64,000 bases of DNA from NCBI GenBank assembly GCA_024642005.1, contig JAHECA010000010.1, forward strand, positions 51,480 through 115,479, given 5' to 3'. Origin of the DNA: Robiginitalea sp. (lineage in GTDB: Bacteria; Bacteroidota; Bacteroidia; Flavobacteriales; Flavobacteriaceae). The notes under the pieces were generated by a model. It worked only from the letters and a program-made list of their open reading frames with translations, made no database searches and was not told where the DNA came from. The stretch's first letter is position 1; each line of letters starts with the position of its first letter. Made by a program: the position numbers and the translations under genes. Below are positions 42,578 to 51,659 of this stretch, one piece after another.

Positions 42578-43048
42578 TTTTCTGACGTTATCATTCGGTT
42601 ATCGTATGACGCGCTGGATTGGTTCCTGTTACAAATTTCCATAAGTCTGATTTTTAATAGCTGAAAATAATGCTGTTTAAATGGAAAGGGCGGTACAGGC
42701 TTAAATCCGATTAAAAGATGTTTTGGCCAATGGCTTTATATAAGATTAGTTGTGTGATTTAAGCATCTAATTTGTCAAATGCAAACCGAATAGAAAATCT
42801 GTGATGCTTTTTGGCGGGGGCTTAAACCAGCATCCTTGATTTTTATCGCTTTGGCAATAGATTTAATTTGTAATACCGCTTAGAACGCAGTTTGCCGGCC
42901 TGTTATTCTTGTATAGCAACCAGCCCCTGAGCCTGATTTAAGTCTTAGAAATGTCGAATCTAGTTGCGTGATTTTATATTTAGAAGTCCTGTATGCCCAT
43001 TTATCATAATATTCGAGGTTTAGCCACAGGCCGGGAGGAAGTGTCATT
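42578..43048. other. AT-rich 471-bp region with a possible gene remnant
   Basis: No convincing gene. On the minus strand a 55-codon frame (43047-42880) follows the exonuclease gene and ends in RLKSGSGAGCYTRITGRQTAF-like text (quoted partly: RLKSGSGAGC). It shares the 16-mer GCCTGATTTAAGTCTT (42931-42946) with the gap downstream of 29583 (29653-29668). It may be a decayed gene end. The rest shows nothing recognisable. Confidence 0.4.
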
Positions 43049-43762
43049 CTAAACATAATCGATCTGGTCTTCATTCCATATCCCTTCATTCCGCAGCCTG
43101 AGGTAGACCTGTGCCACCGTGACCACATCCCGTTCGCAATAATGGACAATGCGCTCCAGGTCTTTGTCTTTGTAATACACATCCCGGACCATGCTGCCAT
43201 CGATATCTTCCTTGGGGGAGGGCACCCCCAGTACATGGGCCAGCAGCTTCAGGGAGGTATAATGCTTGAAATCGCCAAATTTCCAGAGCTCCATGGTGTC
43301 AAGGTGGGGCACTTCCCAGGGTTTTTTTCCAAATAGGTTCAGTTTCTCGGGCAAGGGGAGGCCGTGGATGAGGATGCGCCGGGCCAGGTAAGGGAAATCG
43401 AACTCCTTCCCGTTATGCGCACAGAGCAATTTGCGGGGACTGCGGTAATGGGCGTTGAGCAGTTCGGAGAACTCCCTGAGGATGTCGGCTTCTGCACCGG
43501 TAAAACTCCGCAGCCTGAAACGCCTGCCGGCCCCATCGCCCGTAAAGAATCCGACTGAGATGCAGATTATCTTTCCAAATTCGGCCCAGATGCCTGCCCT
43601 TTCGTAAAACTCCTCCCCGCTTATTTCCTCTTTTCGCTGGTACCGGGTCTTCTGTTCCCACAGCTCGCGGGCCTCTTCGCCAAGCTGGGCGTAAGAAGCT
43701 TGTTCAGGTACCGTTTCGAGGTCGAGAAAAAGGATGTTTTGCAGCGGAATGCGTTCGAGCAT
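43049..43762 (-). CDS. PolB-like 3'-5' exonuclease family protein (237 aa)
   Basis: A DEDD-type nuclease resembling the PolB exonuclease domain. Acidic metal ligands are in ILFLDLETVPEQ (Asp, Glu near residue 13), CAHNGKEFDFPYLARR (Asp near 120) and a late VHYCERDVVTVAQVYLRL (Asp). The ATG at 43762 (MLERIPLQNILFLDLE) is preferred over a start 10 codons upstream. It is the last gene of the long leftward heme operon, or is separately expressed: 222 bp with two operator-like palindromes separate it from ogt. Confidence 0.87.
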   Translation of the reverse strand: MLERIPLQNILFLDLETVPEQASYAQLGEEARELWEQKTRYQRKEEISGEEFYERAGIWAEFGKIICISVGFFTGDGAGRRFRLRSFTGAEADILREFSELLNAHYRSPRKLLCAHNGKEFDFPYLARRILIHGLPLPEKLNLFGKKPWEVPHLDTMELWKFGDFKHYTSLKLLAHVLGVPSPKEDIDGSMVRDVYYKDKDLERIVHYCERDVVTVAQVYLRLRNEGIWNEDQIDYV

Positions 43763-43834
43763 ACATCGGGGTTTTGGCCCCAAAAAATACAAAATATCTG
43801 CACGGGCCTTGCATTTCAGGCAAAAAGGGCCAAA

Positions 43835-43850
43835 CCGACCAGCTAGTCGG
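43835..43850. promoter_or_regulatory. TetR-type operator-like palindrome 1
   Basis: CCGACCAGCTAGTCGG lies within the perfect inverted repeat AAACCGAC - CAGCTA - GTCGGTTT (43832-43853). A near-identical 16-mer lies at 43963. Symmetric CCGAC/GTCGG sites are typical of TetR/AcrR operators. No TetR gene is in the window. Confidence 0.5.
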
Positions 43851-43962
43851 TTTTACCTGCCCGGGCCCGGCCCGGTTGCAGGGGCGCAAGGGGGATGTTC
43901 CGGTTAATAAGCTCGATAAAAAGCAGAAAGGGCCCGGTTTGCCAGCTATTTTAAAGGGTTAT

Positions 43963-43978
43963 CCGACCAGGCGGTCGG
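43963..43978. promoter_or_regulatory. TetR-type operator-like palindrome 2
   Basis: CCGACCAGGCGGTCGG shares 13 of 16 bases with the site at 43835; stems CCGACC/GGTCGG are perfect. The centres are 128 bp apart. It ends 6 bp before the end of ogt, upstream of the exonuclease gene. Confidence 0.5.
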
Positions 43979-43984
43979 TGAATT

Positions 43985-44455
43985 TTAAAAAAGGGATTGC
44001 TGCGGATTCGGGCTCTCGTGGTTCAACAGCCATTTTTTCCGATGAAGGCCACCGGCATATCCCGTAAGGGAGCCATCCGAACCGATTACGCGATGGCAGG
44101 GCACCACCACCCAAAGCGGGTTCTGCCCGTTGGCGGCGGCCACGGCCCTGATGGCCCTGGGGTCTCCCAGGCGTTTGGCCAGATCCATGTAGGAAAGGGT
44201 GTGCCCGTACGGGATTTCCAGCAGGGCATTCCAGACCGTTTTCTGGAAGGCTGTTCCCTGCAGGTCGATCGGGAAATCAAAGCGGGTCCGCTTTCCTTCA
44301 AAATATTCCCGGAGCTGGCAGCAGGCTTGCTCCAACTCAGGGGGTACGGTTTCCGGAACGGCTTCCCGGTCTGCAATGGAAATGGAACTAATCCCTTGCG
44401 GGCCGCCTTGCAGGCGTACCGTGCCCAAAGAGGTATGGAAGATCGCTTCTGCCAT
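43985..44455 (-). CDS. ogt: Methylated-DNA--[protein]-cysteine S-methyltransferase (156 aa)
   Basis: Repairs O6-alkylguanine by moving the alkyl group to its own cysteine. The active site is VVPCHRVIGSDG, with the helix-turn-helix region IPYGHTLSYMDLAKRLGDPRAIRAV (quoted partly: IPYGHTLSYMDLAKRL) and Arg finger. The ATG at 44455 is 2 bp downstream of the CNNM gene stop, indicating one operon. The sequence does not distinguish Ogt from Ada C-terminal type except by length, which fits Ogt. Confidence 0.93.
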   Translation of the reverse strand: MAEAIFHTSLGTVRLQGGPQGISSISIADREAVPETVPPELEQACCQLREYFEGKRTRFDFPIDLQGTAFQKTVWNALLEIPYGHTLSYMDLAKRLGDPRAIRAVAAANGQNPLWVVVPCHRVIGSDGSLTGYAGGLHRKKWLLNHESPNPQQSLF

Positions 44456-44457
44456 GC

Positions 44458-45558
44458 CTATTCGATTATTCCACTGCGTTTGGCGCGGTCTTCCCACTTT
44501 TTGCGGGCGTATTGCTGCAAGTCTTCCACATGGTCGCTTTCATCCATGATTTCAAGGCCCAGCAGGGTTTCGATCACGTCTTCCATGGTTACCAGGCCGC
44601 TAACGGAGCCGTATTCGTCTACCACCAGGGCGACGTGCTCGCGTTTGCTGATCAGGGTATCAAAGAGCTGGGGGATAGGGGTCTCGCGGCGGGTAACGAG
44701 TATGTCGCGCCTGATATCAGCCAACGGCCTGTCGCCATGTTCGTGGATGAGTTCTTCCAATACGCTGTCTTTGAGCACAAAACCTGTAATTACATCTTCC
44801 CGTTCCCCGTACACGGGAATGCGCGAAAAGCGCAGGGTGGGGTGCTGCTCGAAAAATGAGGCTATGGAAAGTGCTTCAGGCGCAATGAGCATCACGGCCC
44901 GGGGGGTCATGATGTCTTTTACCCGGATCTCGTCGAACTTGAGCAGGTTGCGGATGACCTTCGATTCCGATTCTTCCAGTTGGCCTTCTTCCTGGGCCAC
45001 TTCGGCCATGGCCGAAAAATCTTCCCGGCTCAAAACGCTGTGTGTATGCCCTTTGCCGACCAGGCGGGTAAAGAGTTGCAAAATCCACAACAGGCCGGTA
45101 ACCCGCATAACCCAAACCATGGCGCTGAGGGTGGGGGCCGTAAAGGGCGCAAGCTGTTTCCAGTAGGTGGCCCCGATGGTTTTTGGAATGATCTCGGAGG
45201 TGATCAGGATGAGGAGGGTCATCACGGTCGAGACCACCCCCACCATTAAATCTTCCGTGAAAGGCAGGCCAAACAAGGTATGCTCGCCTTGCCCGTAAGC
45301 CTCGGCATAGGCCACTTTGGCCTGTACCCCGACCAAGATCGCCCCTACGGTGTGTGCCACCGTGTTCAGGGTGAGTATGGCGATAAGCGGCTTGTCGACA
45401 TCTTTCTTCAGGGCCTCAAGGGTAAGGGCGAAGTGCTTGCCCGCCTTCTTGTTTACATTCAGAAAGGTCGGGGTTACCGAAAGCAATACAGCTTCCAGTA
45501 TGGAGCAGAGAAAAGAGAAAAAAATGGATAATAAGGCGTAAAAAAGCAACAAGCCCAT
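44458..45558 (-). CDS. CNNM/CorC family transporter: DUF21 and CBS domains (366 aa)
   Basis: An integral membrane protein. The DUF21/CNNM domain (residues 1 to about 190) has three or four helices, starting LLLFYALLSIFFSFLCSILEAVLL. Two CBS domains follow (about 200-330; VKDIMTPRAVMLIAP, ALVVDEYGSVSGLVTMEDVIE). Homologues export magnesium or other divalent cations. It lacks the C-terminal CorC_HlyC domain. Gaps are 43 bp to the hydrolase upstream and 2 bp to ogt downstream. Confidence 0.9.
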   Translation of the reverse strand: MGLLLFYALLSIFFSFLCSILEAVLLSVTPTFLNVNKKAGKHFALTLEALKKDVDKPLIAILTLNTVAHTVGAILVGVQAKVAYAEAYGQGEHTLFGLPFTEDLMVGVVSTVMTLLILITSEIIPKTIGATYWKQLAPFTAPTLSAMVWVMRVTGLLWILQLFTRLVGKGHTHSVLSREDFSAMAEVAQEEGQLEESESKVIRNLLKFDEIRVKDIMTPRAVMLIAPEALSIASFFEQHPTLRFSRIPVYGEREDVITGFVLKDSVLEELIHEHGDRPLADIRRDILVTRRETPIPQLFDTLISKREHVALVVDEYGSVSGLVTMEDVIETLLGLEIMDESDHVEDLQQYARKKWEDRAKRSGIIE

Positions 45559-45601
45559 AGACGTATCTTCTGCAGCCTAAGATACAACAATTCGCCAAGG
45601 G

Positions 45602-46954
45602 CTATTCAGGTTGCCTGTCGGCAAGCAAGGCCCCGTAAAAGAGTTGCTGAAGGCGGGTACGAAGGCCGAGGTCGTAGAGTTGCTGGTGTTCCCGGGACGG
45701 GTATACCCGATTGGAAAGAAAGATATATACCAATTGGTTTTTTGGATCAGCCCACACGAAAGTACCTGTAAAACCGCTATGTCCGAAGCTTTCCGGGCTG
45801 GCCCATGGGGCCGGGTAGGCTTCCTCGACAGGCAACTCTGAGTTGTTTAGCAGGGGTTTGTCGAAGCCCAGGCCACGTCGGTTGTCGTTTTCGGGGAACT
45901 GGACGCGGGCAAATTCGCGCACCGTGGCCGAATCGAGCAGGCGTCGGCCATCGAGTTGCCCGTAATTGGCATAGAGCTGCATGAGAACCCCCAGATCTTC
46001 TGCTGTGGCAAACAGGCCCGCATTGCCGGAAACACCTCCCATAAGCGAGGCATTTTCGTCGTGTACCCAGCCCTGGGTAAGCTCGTGGCGGTAAATGCTG
46101 TCGTATTCGGTGGGGACGATGCCGTGCCTCGGGTAGCGCAAAGCAGGCAGGAAGAGGAGGGAATCACAGCCCAGGGGCGCGTAGAAGTTTCTTTCCACAT
46201 AGGCCTCAAACGGTTCCCCGCTCAGGTTTTCCACCACTTCGGGAAAGAGCAGGAAGGTAAGTCCCGAATACAGGTACTGCTTTTGATCAGACACCTTTGA
46301 GCGGTTGGCCATACGATACATTTTGCGCACAAACCGGTCTTTCACGTACAGCCCTTCATACGCCTGGTGTGAGAACCGCTTCGATTTTTCCTCCCGGATA
46401 AACCGATGCTTCAGGCCGCGGTCGGTGCGCACCTCGCTGAGGTACACGATGTAAGGCGTTAGTCCCGCCTGGTGGGCGAGAATCTCGCGCAGGGTTAGGT
46501 CCTTTTTTGCCTTCCGGTGGCGCCAGGGTTTCCAATAGCTGCTAAAAGGGGCATCCAGATCGAGTTTGCCTGCCGCTACCAGTTTCATCAGGGCCGGAAG
46601 GGCGGCAGCGATCTTGGTCACTGAAGCCAGGTCGTAGAGGTCGGTGTTCCGCACGGGTTGCAGGCTGTCGTAGGTATGGTAGCCAAAAGACCGGTGGAAG
46701 ATGGTCTTTCCCTGGTAGGCCACCAGTACCTGTGCCCCGGGAAAGGCCTGAGCGCGGATGCCCAGCCCCATAAGGGAATCGACCTGGCGGTAGAGGGCAA
46801 CCGAATCGACCCCCAATGCCGAGAGGCTCCCGGTGGGCAAATGCCCAGGCAAAGCCGGAGGCGAAGCGGCGCTAAAGGCCGGTTGTGCGGCAAGTCTTGT
46901 GTTTATACCAAAAAGTATAATTACACAGGCGCTTACCCAACTTGCTATATGCAT
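45602..46954 (-). CDS. Exported serine hydrolase, class C beta-lactamase-related (450 aa)
   Basis: A signal sequence (ASWVSACVIILFGINTRLAAQ) is followed by the beta-lactamase/transpeptidase fold. The catalytic SxxK motif is LASVTKIAA (near residue 125 of this start); the third motif is GHSGFTGT near residue 390. Members are usually D-Ala-D-Ala or ester hydrolases, not true beta-lactamases. The ATG at 46954 is used because the longer frame would overlap hemB; the gap to hemB is 46 bp. Confidence 0.88.
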   Translation of the reverse strand: MHIASWVSACVIILFGINTRLAAQPAFSAASPPALPGHLPTGSLSALGVDSVALYRQVDSLMGLGIRAQAFPGAQVLVAYQGKTIFHRSFGYHTYDSLQPVRNTDLYDLASVTKIAAALPALMKLVAAGKLDLDAPFSSYWKPWRHRKAKKDLTLREILAHQAGLTPYIVYLSEVRTDRGLKHRFIREEKSKRFSHQAYEGLYVKDRFVRKMYRMANRSKVSDQKQYLYSGLTFLLFPEVVENLSGEPFEAYVERNFYAPLGCDSLLFLPALRYPRHGIVPTEYDSIYRHELTQGWVHDENASLMGGVSGNAGLFATAEDLGVLMQLYANYGQLDGRRLLDSATVREFARVQFPENDNRRGLGFDKPLLNNSELPVEEAYPAPWASPESFGHSGFTGTFVWADPKNQLVYIFLSNRVYPSREHQQLYDLGLRTRLQQLFYGALLADRQPE

Positions 46955-47000
46955 ACCTGCTGTTTTACCGGGTAACCCCTGGCCTATCCCCGATAGCGGC

Positions 47001-47996
47001 TCAGGAAAGGAGGCGGACGGCATCCCGGGCAAAGTAAGTGGCTATCAGGTCGGCTCCGGCCCGCTTAATGGCGGTAAGTTGCTCCAGCACGACCGCATCG
47101 TGGTCGAGCCAGCCCCTCTGGGCGGCGGCCTTGACCATGGCGTACTCGCCCGAAACCTGGTATACCGAAACGGGCACATCTACGGCGTTGCGCACCTCCC
47201 TGACGATATCGAGATAACAGAGGCCGGGTTTTACCATCACCATATCGGCTCCCTCGGCAACGTCCATGCGCGTTTCCCGGATGGCTTCGAGCCGGTTGGC
47301 CGGGTCCATCTGGTAGGTTTTCTTATCGGCGGGGGCCTCCTGCCCGGCCACCGGGGCCGAGTCGAGCGCATCCCGGAAAGGCCCGTAAAAAGCACTGGCG
47401 TATTTGGCGCTGTAGCTCATAATGCCGGCTTCGGTATAGCCGGCGTGGTCGAGGGCCTCGCGTATGCCCCGCACGCGCCCATCCATCATATCGCTGGGGG
47501 CCACCCAATCGGCTCCGGCAGCAGCGTGCGAAACGGCCATCTCGGCCAATACCTGCACGGTGGGGTCGTTCACGATACGCCCACCCTGCACAATACCGTC
47601 ATGGCCAAAGGACGAATAGGGGTCAAGGGCTACATCGGTCATCACCAGCATCTGCGGGCAGGCCTCCTTCACACATTGGACAGCCCGTTGCATCAACCCC
47701 TTTGGATTCAGGGCTTCGGTTCCCTTGTTGTCCTTCAGGTTATCGGGTACTTTTACGAACAGCAGCACCGATTTCAACCCCAGGGCCCACAACGCTTTTA
47801 CTTCCGGGCCAAGGCCATCAAGGCTAATCCTGAAGTACCCCGGCATGGATGCGATTTCATCCCGAACCCCCTTGCCTTCAGCAACGAAAAGGGGTACCAA
47901 AAAATCATCGGGGCTGAGGCGGGTTTCCCGCACCAGGTCGCGGATGGAGGGGGAAGTTCGCAATCGTCTGTTTCTGCGCAGTGGGTACATAGGCAA
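47001..47996 (-). CDS. hemB: Porphobilinogen synthase (delta-aminolevulinic acid dehydratase) (331 aa)
   Basis: Joins two 5-aminolevulinate molecules into porphobilinogen. The Schiff-base lysines are in YSAKYASAFYGPF (near residue 197) and MVKPGLCYLD (near 249). The metal site reads TDVALDPYSSFGHDG, with Asp and Ala in place of the zinc cysteines, so this is a magnesium-type enzyme. It is adjacent to the stop of the PhzF-like gene (no gap) in the heme operon. Confidence 0.95.
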   Translation of the reverse strand: MPMYPLRRNRRLRTSPSIRDLVRETRLSPDDFLVPLFVAEGKGVRDEIASMPGYFRISLDGLGPEVKALWALGLKSVLLFVKVPDNLKDNKGTEALNPKGLMQRAVQCVKEACPQMLVMTDVALDPYSSFGHDGIVQGGRIVNDPTVQVLAEMAVSHAAAGADWVAPSDMMDGRVRGIREALDHAGYTEAGIMSYSAKYASAFYGPFRDALDSAPVAGQEAPADKKTYQMDPANRLEAIRETRMDVAEGADMVMVKPGLCYLDIVREVRNAVDVPVSVYQVSGEYAMVKAAAQRGWLDHDAVVLEQLTAIKRAGADLIATYFARDAVRLLS

Positions 47997-48797
47997 TTAA
48001 AGTTCAGAGGGAATATAGATTTCAGCTTTCATATAGGTTACCGCCTGGCCGGCAATGTGTACCCGGTTGCCCCGAAGTTCACAATGCAGGAACCCTCCCC
48101 TGGGCGAGCGTTGCTGGGCCGTAAGTTCGGTTTTTCCATGGTGGGCAGCCCAATACGGGGTGAGGACCGTGTGTGCCGAACCCGTAACCGGGTCTTCGGG
48201 TACCCCCGAGCGGGGAGCGAAAAAGCGGGATACAAAATCGACTTCCTGCCCGGGCGCGCTTACGATCACCCCGCGGGCCGGAATGCGTCCGAGCCGGGTA
48301 TGGTCGGGCTGCAGGGCATCTATGGCTTCCTGGCTCGGGAAAATCAACAAATAATCGGTACTGCCCTGCAGGCATTCCAGGGGGGTCGCCCCTATGGCCT
48401 CGGCCATACCCTCAGGCAGGTTAACCACCTTCGGCGGGTCGGCCGGGAAGTCGAGAATCAGGCGTTCCCCCTTGCGGGCCACTGTCAGGATCCCCCGCTC
48501 CCGGCTGAAAAACCGGATGGTGTCGGCATGGCTTTCCAGCCCGCCAAAGAGCACATGGGCCGTGGCCAGGGTGGCGTGCCCGCAGAGGGCTACTTCGAGT
48601 TCGGGGGTGAACCAGCGAATCTCATAGCCGCCAGTAACCGGAACCGCAAAGGCGGTTTCGGCCAGGTTGTTCTCGGCTGCAATGGCCTGCATGAGCCCCT
48701 CGGGCAACCAGGAGTCGATTATGCATACCGCAGCCGGATTCCCTTTGAAAAGCTGCGAAGTAAAGGCATCTACCTGGTAAAGTTCCTGTTTTTTCAT
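47997..48797 (-). CDS. PhzF family isomerase-like protein (266 aa)
   Basis: A diaminopimelate-epimerase-like fold with the PhzF signatures VDAFTSQLFKGNPAAVCII near the N-terminus, NNLAETAFAV with the catalytic Glu near residue 45, and ALCGHATLATAHVLF near 72. A C-terminal DPVTGSAHTVLTPYW is also typical. The substrate is unknown; phenazine synthesis is not implied, since no other phz genes are present. It is embedded in the heme operon: 9 bp after the DUF4421 gene and directly abutting hemB. Confidence 0.9.
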   Translation of the reverse strand: MKKQELYQVDAFTSQLFKGNPAAVCIIDSWLPEGLMQAIAAENNLAETAFAVPVTGGYEIRWFTPELEVALCGHATLATAHVLFGGLESHADTIRFFSRERGILTVARKGERLILDFPADPPKVVNLPEGMAEAIGATPLECLQGSTDYLLIFPSQEAIDALQPDHTRLGRIPARGVIVSAPGQEVDFVSRFFAPRSGVPEDPVTGSAHTVLTPYWAAHHGKTELTAQQRSPRGGFLHCELRGNRVHIAGQAVTYMKAEIYIPSEL

Positions 48798-48806
48798 AGG
48801 CCTGGA

Positions 48807-49739
48807 TTAGTCCCACCCAAATTTACGATTTATCCGGTCGGCGGCCCGGTTCCATGAGGGTGGCCCTTTAAAACGGTAGCCGAAATACAACTGCAGGTAG
48901 TAGATGCGGTCATCCAGGCGGGTACTGCTGCCGGCGCTATGCTCATAAAACGTGTACTGCCCGCCAATCCCCGCAAAGAAGGTGTCGGAATTATACGCCA
49001 GGGTGGCCCGAAACTGGGTTTCCCAAAGCCAGTAGGTGTTCCATCCCTGTTCCATTTCCAGGATATTAATGCCCAGGCCCGTCGTATTCCCTGCCGACAC
49101 CAACCAGTGTTTGCCAAGCACCCAATTGTAGTGGTAGCCGGGCCCCAGGGCGAAATCGTAGGAGTGTTGGGTTTGATCGCCAAGATGGTATCGGGTGTAG
49201 TAAGCCAGCATACGGGGCACAAAGCTCCCCGCGCTTTTCTGTTGCCATTCGTTTTGGGCATGCACGGCCCGGAACGAAAACCGGCGATTGAGCACAAAGG
49301 AGGTGGTACCCCCGATCTTCCGGCTCTCAAATTCGGGAAAATCGAGGTCGAGCCCCTCTAGGCTGGCGCGGAACCCAACCTGGTCGAGGTAGGCAAAGGT
49401 GGTCATCCACCGGCCGGTATACAGGCGGAAATCGAGGTTGTACAGGTGGGCACCCTCCAGGTTCCGGTCGGGGTTGAGCCAGGCCGGCGAAAAGCCAAAG
49501 CCGATTTCCAGGGCGCGGAATTGCAGGGCGGTGTGAAAGTACACGCTGCGCGCCGGGTTCAACTTCAGCTCGGAACCATCACTGTTGCGAATGACAAAAC
49601 TGTTCCCGGTAGAGGTAAGCGAATTGCGCAGGGTAAGTTGTGTGGTGTATTTTTTAATATACGTAGTATCGATGCCGGCCTCCTGGGCGAACACCCCTGA
49701 AGCCACCAGGCAGGCCAAAAGCGTTATCCGAACGTCCAT
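48807..49739 (-). CDS. DUF4421-like exported protein (310 aa)
   Basis: A signal peptide ([19 protein letters not shown]) precedes a beta-rich, aromatic-rich region ending LYFGYRFKG, the mark of an outer-membrane beta-barrel. The family assignment to DUF4421 rests on KYTTQLTLRNSLTS near residue 28 and repeated strands such as TYWLWETQFRATLAY. The ATG at 49739 overlaps the end of hemF by 16 bp. Its conserved place inside a heme operon suggests a role in porphyrin or envelope function; unproven. Confidence 0.75.
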   Translation of the reverse strand: MDVRITLLACLVASGVFAQEAGIDTTYIKKYTTQLTLRNSLTSTGNSFVIRNSDGSELKLNPARSVYFHTALQFRALEIGFGFSPAWLNPDRNLEGAHLYNLDFRLYTGRWMTTFAYLDQVGFRASLEGLDLDFPEFESRKIGGTTSFVLNRRFSFRAVHAQNEWQQKSAGSFVPRMLAYYTRYHLGDQTQHSYDFALGPGYHYNWVLGKHWLVSAGNTTGLGINILEMEQGWNTYWLWETQFRATLAYNSDTFFAGIGGQYTFYEHSAGSSTRLDDRIYYLQLYFGYRFKGPPSWNRAADRINRKFGWD

Positions 49740-50632
49740 TCGCGAGGGTTTTGAAGTACTTCTACAAGCCGCGCCTCCTGGGAGCCGGGCTCGGGATGCT
49801 GATCGTAACGCCATTGCACCACAGGGGGCAGGCTCATCAAAATGCTTTCAATGCGGCCGTTGGTTCGCAGGCCGAAGAGGGTGCCCTTGTCGTGCACCAG
49901 GTTAAATTCCACATAGCGCCCACGTCTGATTTCCTGCCAGGTGCGCTGTGCCGGACTATAGGGCAGCCCCTTGCGTTTCTGGACTATGGGCAGGTAGGCC
50001 TCCAGAAACGAGTCGCCTACACCGGTTACGAAATCGTACCATTGTTCGGTGCTGCGGCCCGGGATGGGCCTCAGATAGTCGAAAAACAGCCCTCCCACCC
50101 CACGGGCCTCACCCCTGTGGCTGTTGTGGAAATAGGCATCGCATTTCTGCTTGTACTCAGGGTAGAAGGCCGGATCGTGGGCGTCGCAAGCCCGTTTGCA
50201 GACCCCGTGAAAGTGTTGTGCATCTTCGTCGAAAAGGTAGTAGGGCGTCAGGTCTTGCCCACCGCCAAACCACTGGTCGGCCAGGCGGCCCTGCCCCCCG
50301 TATAGTTCAAAATACCGCCAGTTGGCGTGTACGGTAGGGACCATCGGGCTTTTGGGATGCAGCACCAGACTCAGGCCGCAGGCGTAAAAGTCGGATGGGC
50401 CAACTCCAAAGTACCGCTGCATGGCCTCGGGCAGGGGCCCGTGCACAGCCGAAATATTGACCCCCCCCTTCTCAAAAACGGCCCCGTCTGCAATAACGCG
50501 GGTGCGGCCACCGCCTCCTTCAGGACGCTCCCAGAGGTCTTCCTGGAAATGCGCTTTGCCGTCTTCCTGCTCCAGGGCACCGGTAATCCGGTCTTGCAGG
50601 GTTTGAATATAGCGGTAAAATTTATCCCTCAT
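49724..50632 (-). CDS. hemF: Oxygen-dependent coproporphyrinogen III oxidase (302 aa)
   Basis: Converts coproporphyrinogen III to protoporphyrinogen IX with O2. Signatures include the N-terminal [19 protein letters not shown] (near 40), the substrate segment HANWRYFE (near 102) and [21 protein letters not shown] (quoted partly: [10 protein letters not shown]). The C-terminal [19 protein letters not shown] is also conserved. It overlaps hemE by 11 bp and the DUF4421 gene by 16 bp. Its presence indicates aerobic growth. Confidence 0.96.
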   Translation of the reverse strand: MRDKFYRYIQTLQDRITGALEQEDGKAHFQEDLWERPEGGGGRTRVIADGAVFEKGGVNISAVHGPLPEAMQRYFGVGPSDFYACGLSLVLHPKSPMVPTVHANWRYFELYGGQGRLADQWFGGGQDLTPYYLFDEDAQHFHGVCKRACDAHDPAFYPEYKQKCDAYFHNSHRGEARGVGGLFFDYLRPIPGRSTEQWYDFVTGVGDSFLEAYLPIVQKRKGLPYSPAQRTWQEIRRGRYVEFNLVHDKGTLFGLRTNGRIESILMSLPPVVQWRYDQHPEPGSQEARLVEVLQNPREWTFG

Positions 50633-51659
50633 GGTAGTCCTTCACGGCCTGGATAAAGGCCCCGGCGTGCTCGATGGGCACTTCCGGAAGAATCCCGTGG
50701 CCGAGATTCACAATGTAGCGATTTTTACCGAAGCCGCGGATCATTTCATGTACCATCTGCCTGATGGTTCCGGGGGGCGACAACAGGCGGGCCGGGTCCA
50801 TGTTCCCCTGAAGGGTAATGCGTCCGGAGGTAAGCTGCCGGGCCACTTGCGGGCTAACGGTCCAGTCGACTCCCAGGGCCGACGCCCCGCTGCGCGACAT
50901 GGTGTCCAGGGCAAACCAGCACCCCTTTGCAAAGACGATTACCGGGGCCACGGGTTTGAGGGCATCCACAATCTGCTGGATGTACTGCCAGGAAAACTCC
51001 CGGTAGTCTTCAGGGGAGAGCATGCCCCCCCACGAATCAAAGAGTTGCACGGCGTGTACCCCGGTGGCCACCTTAGCCTTCAGGTAGGCAATGGTGGTCT
51101 CGGTAATCTTGCGCAGCAGGGCATGGGCCGCCTCAGGCTGGGTAAAACAGAAGGCCTTGGCCTTGTCGAAACTCTTGCTGCCCTGTCCCTGCACGCAATA
51201 ACAGAAAATAGTCCAGGGAGCACCGGCAAAGCCGATCAGGGGTACTTCCCCGTCGAGTTTCTCGTTGGTCTGGCGAATGGCCTCCAGCACGTAACCCAGG
51301 CTATCGTTTACGTCGGGCACCACCACCCGGTCTACATCGGCCGGGGTGCGCACCGGATTGGGCAGCCAGGGGCCAACCCCGGGTTTCATCTCCACCGCGA
51401 TGTCCATGGCCTGGGGCACCACCAGAATGTCGCTGAACAGGATGGCCGCATCCATGCCGTACCTCCGTATGGGCTGAACCGTGATTTCGGAGGCGAGCTC
51501 GGGGGTCTGGCACCGGGTGAAAAAATCGTATTTGTCGCGCAGGGCTATAAATTCAGGCAGGTATCTGCCCGCCTGACGCATCATCCACACCGGAGGGCGC
51601 GGCACGTCTTCCCCTTTAAGGGCCCTGAGAAATAAATCGTTTTTGAGCTTAGCGGTCAT
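50622..51659 (-). CDS. hemE: Uroporphyrinogen decarboxylase (345 aa)
   Basis: Decarboxylates uroporphyrinogen III to coproporphyrinogen III. The N-terminal signature [16 protein letters not shown] (near residue 20) is present, with the later [13 protein letters not shown] and the C-terminal [15 protein letters not shown]. It overlaps hemF by 11 bp at its end and hemD by 11 bp at its start. Confidence 0.96.
   Translation of the reverse strand: MTAKLKNDLFLRALKGEDVPRPPVWMMRQAGRYLPEFIALRDKYDFFTRCQTPELASEITVQPIRRYGMDAAILFSDILVVPQAMDIAVEMKPGVGPWLPNPVRTPADVDRVVVPDVNDSLGYVLEAIRQTNEKLDGEVPLIGFAGAPWTIFCYCVQGQGSKSFDKAKAFCFTQPEAAHALLRKITETTIAYLKAKVATGVHAVQLFDSWGGMLSPEDYREFSWQYIQQIVDALKPVAPVIVFAKGCWFALDTMSRSGASALGVDWTVSPQVARQLTSGRITLQGNMDPARLLSPPGTIRQMVHEMIRGFGKNRYIVNLGHGILPEVPIEHAGAFIQAVKDYHEG

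Noticed and set aside
42880..43236. A 118-aa minus-strand ORF at the end of the exonuclease gene
   Set aside because: Most of it is the exonuclease sequence in another frame; only the last 55 codons lie outside and these match no family. It is noted only as a possible remnant.
46833..48857. 674-aa plus-strand ORF across hemB and the PhzF-like gene
   Set aside because: It is antisense to two well-supported enzymes and has no recognisable domain; long antisense frames are common in GC-rich DNA.
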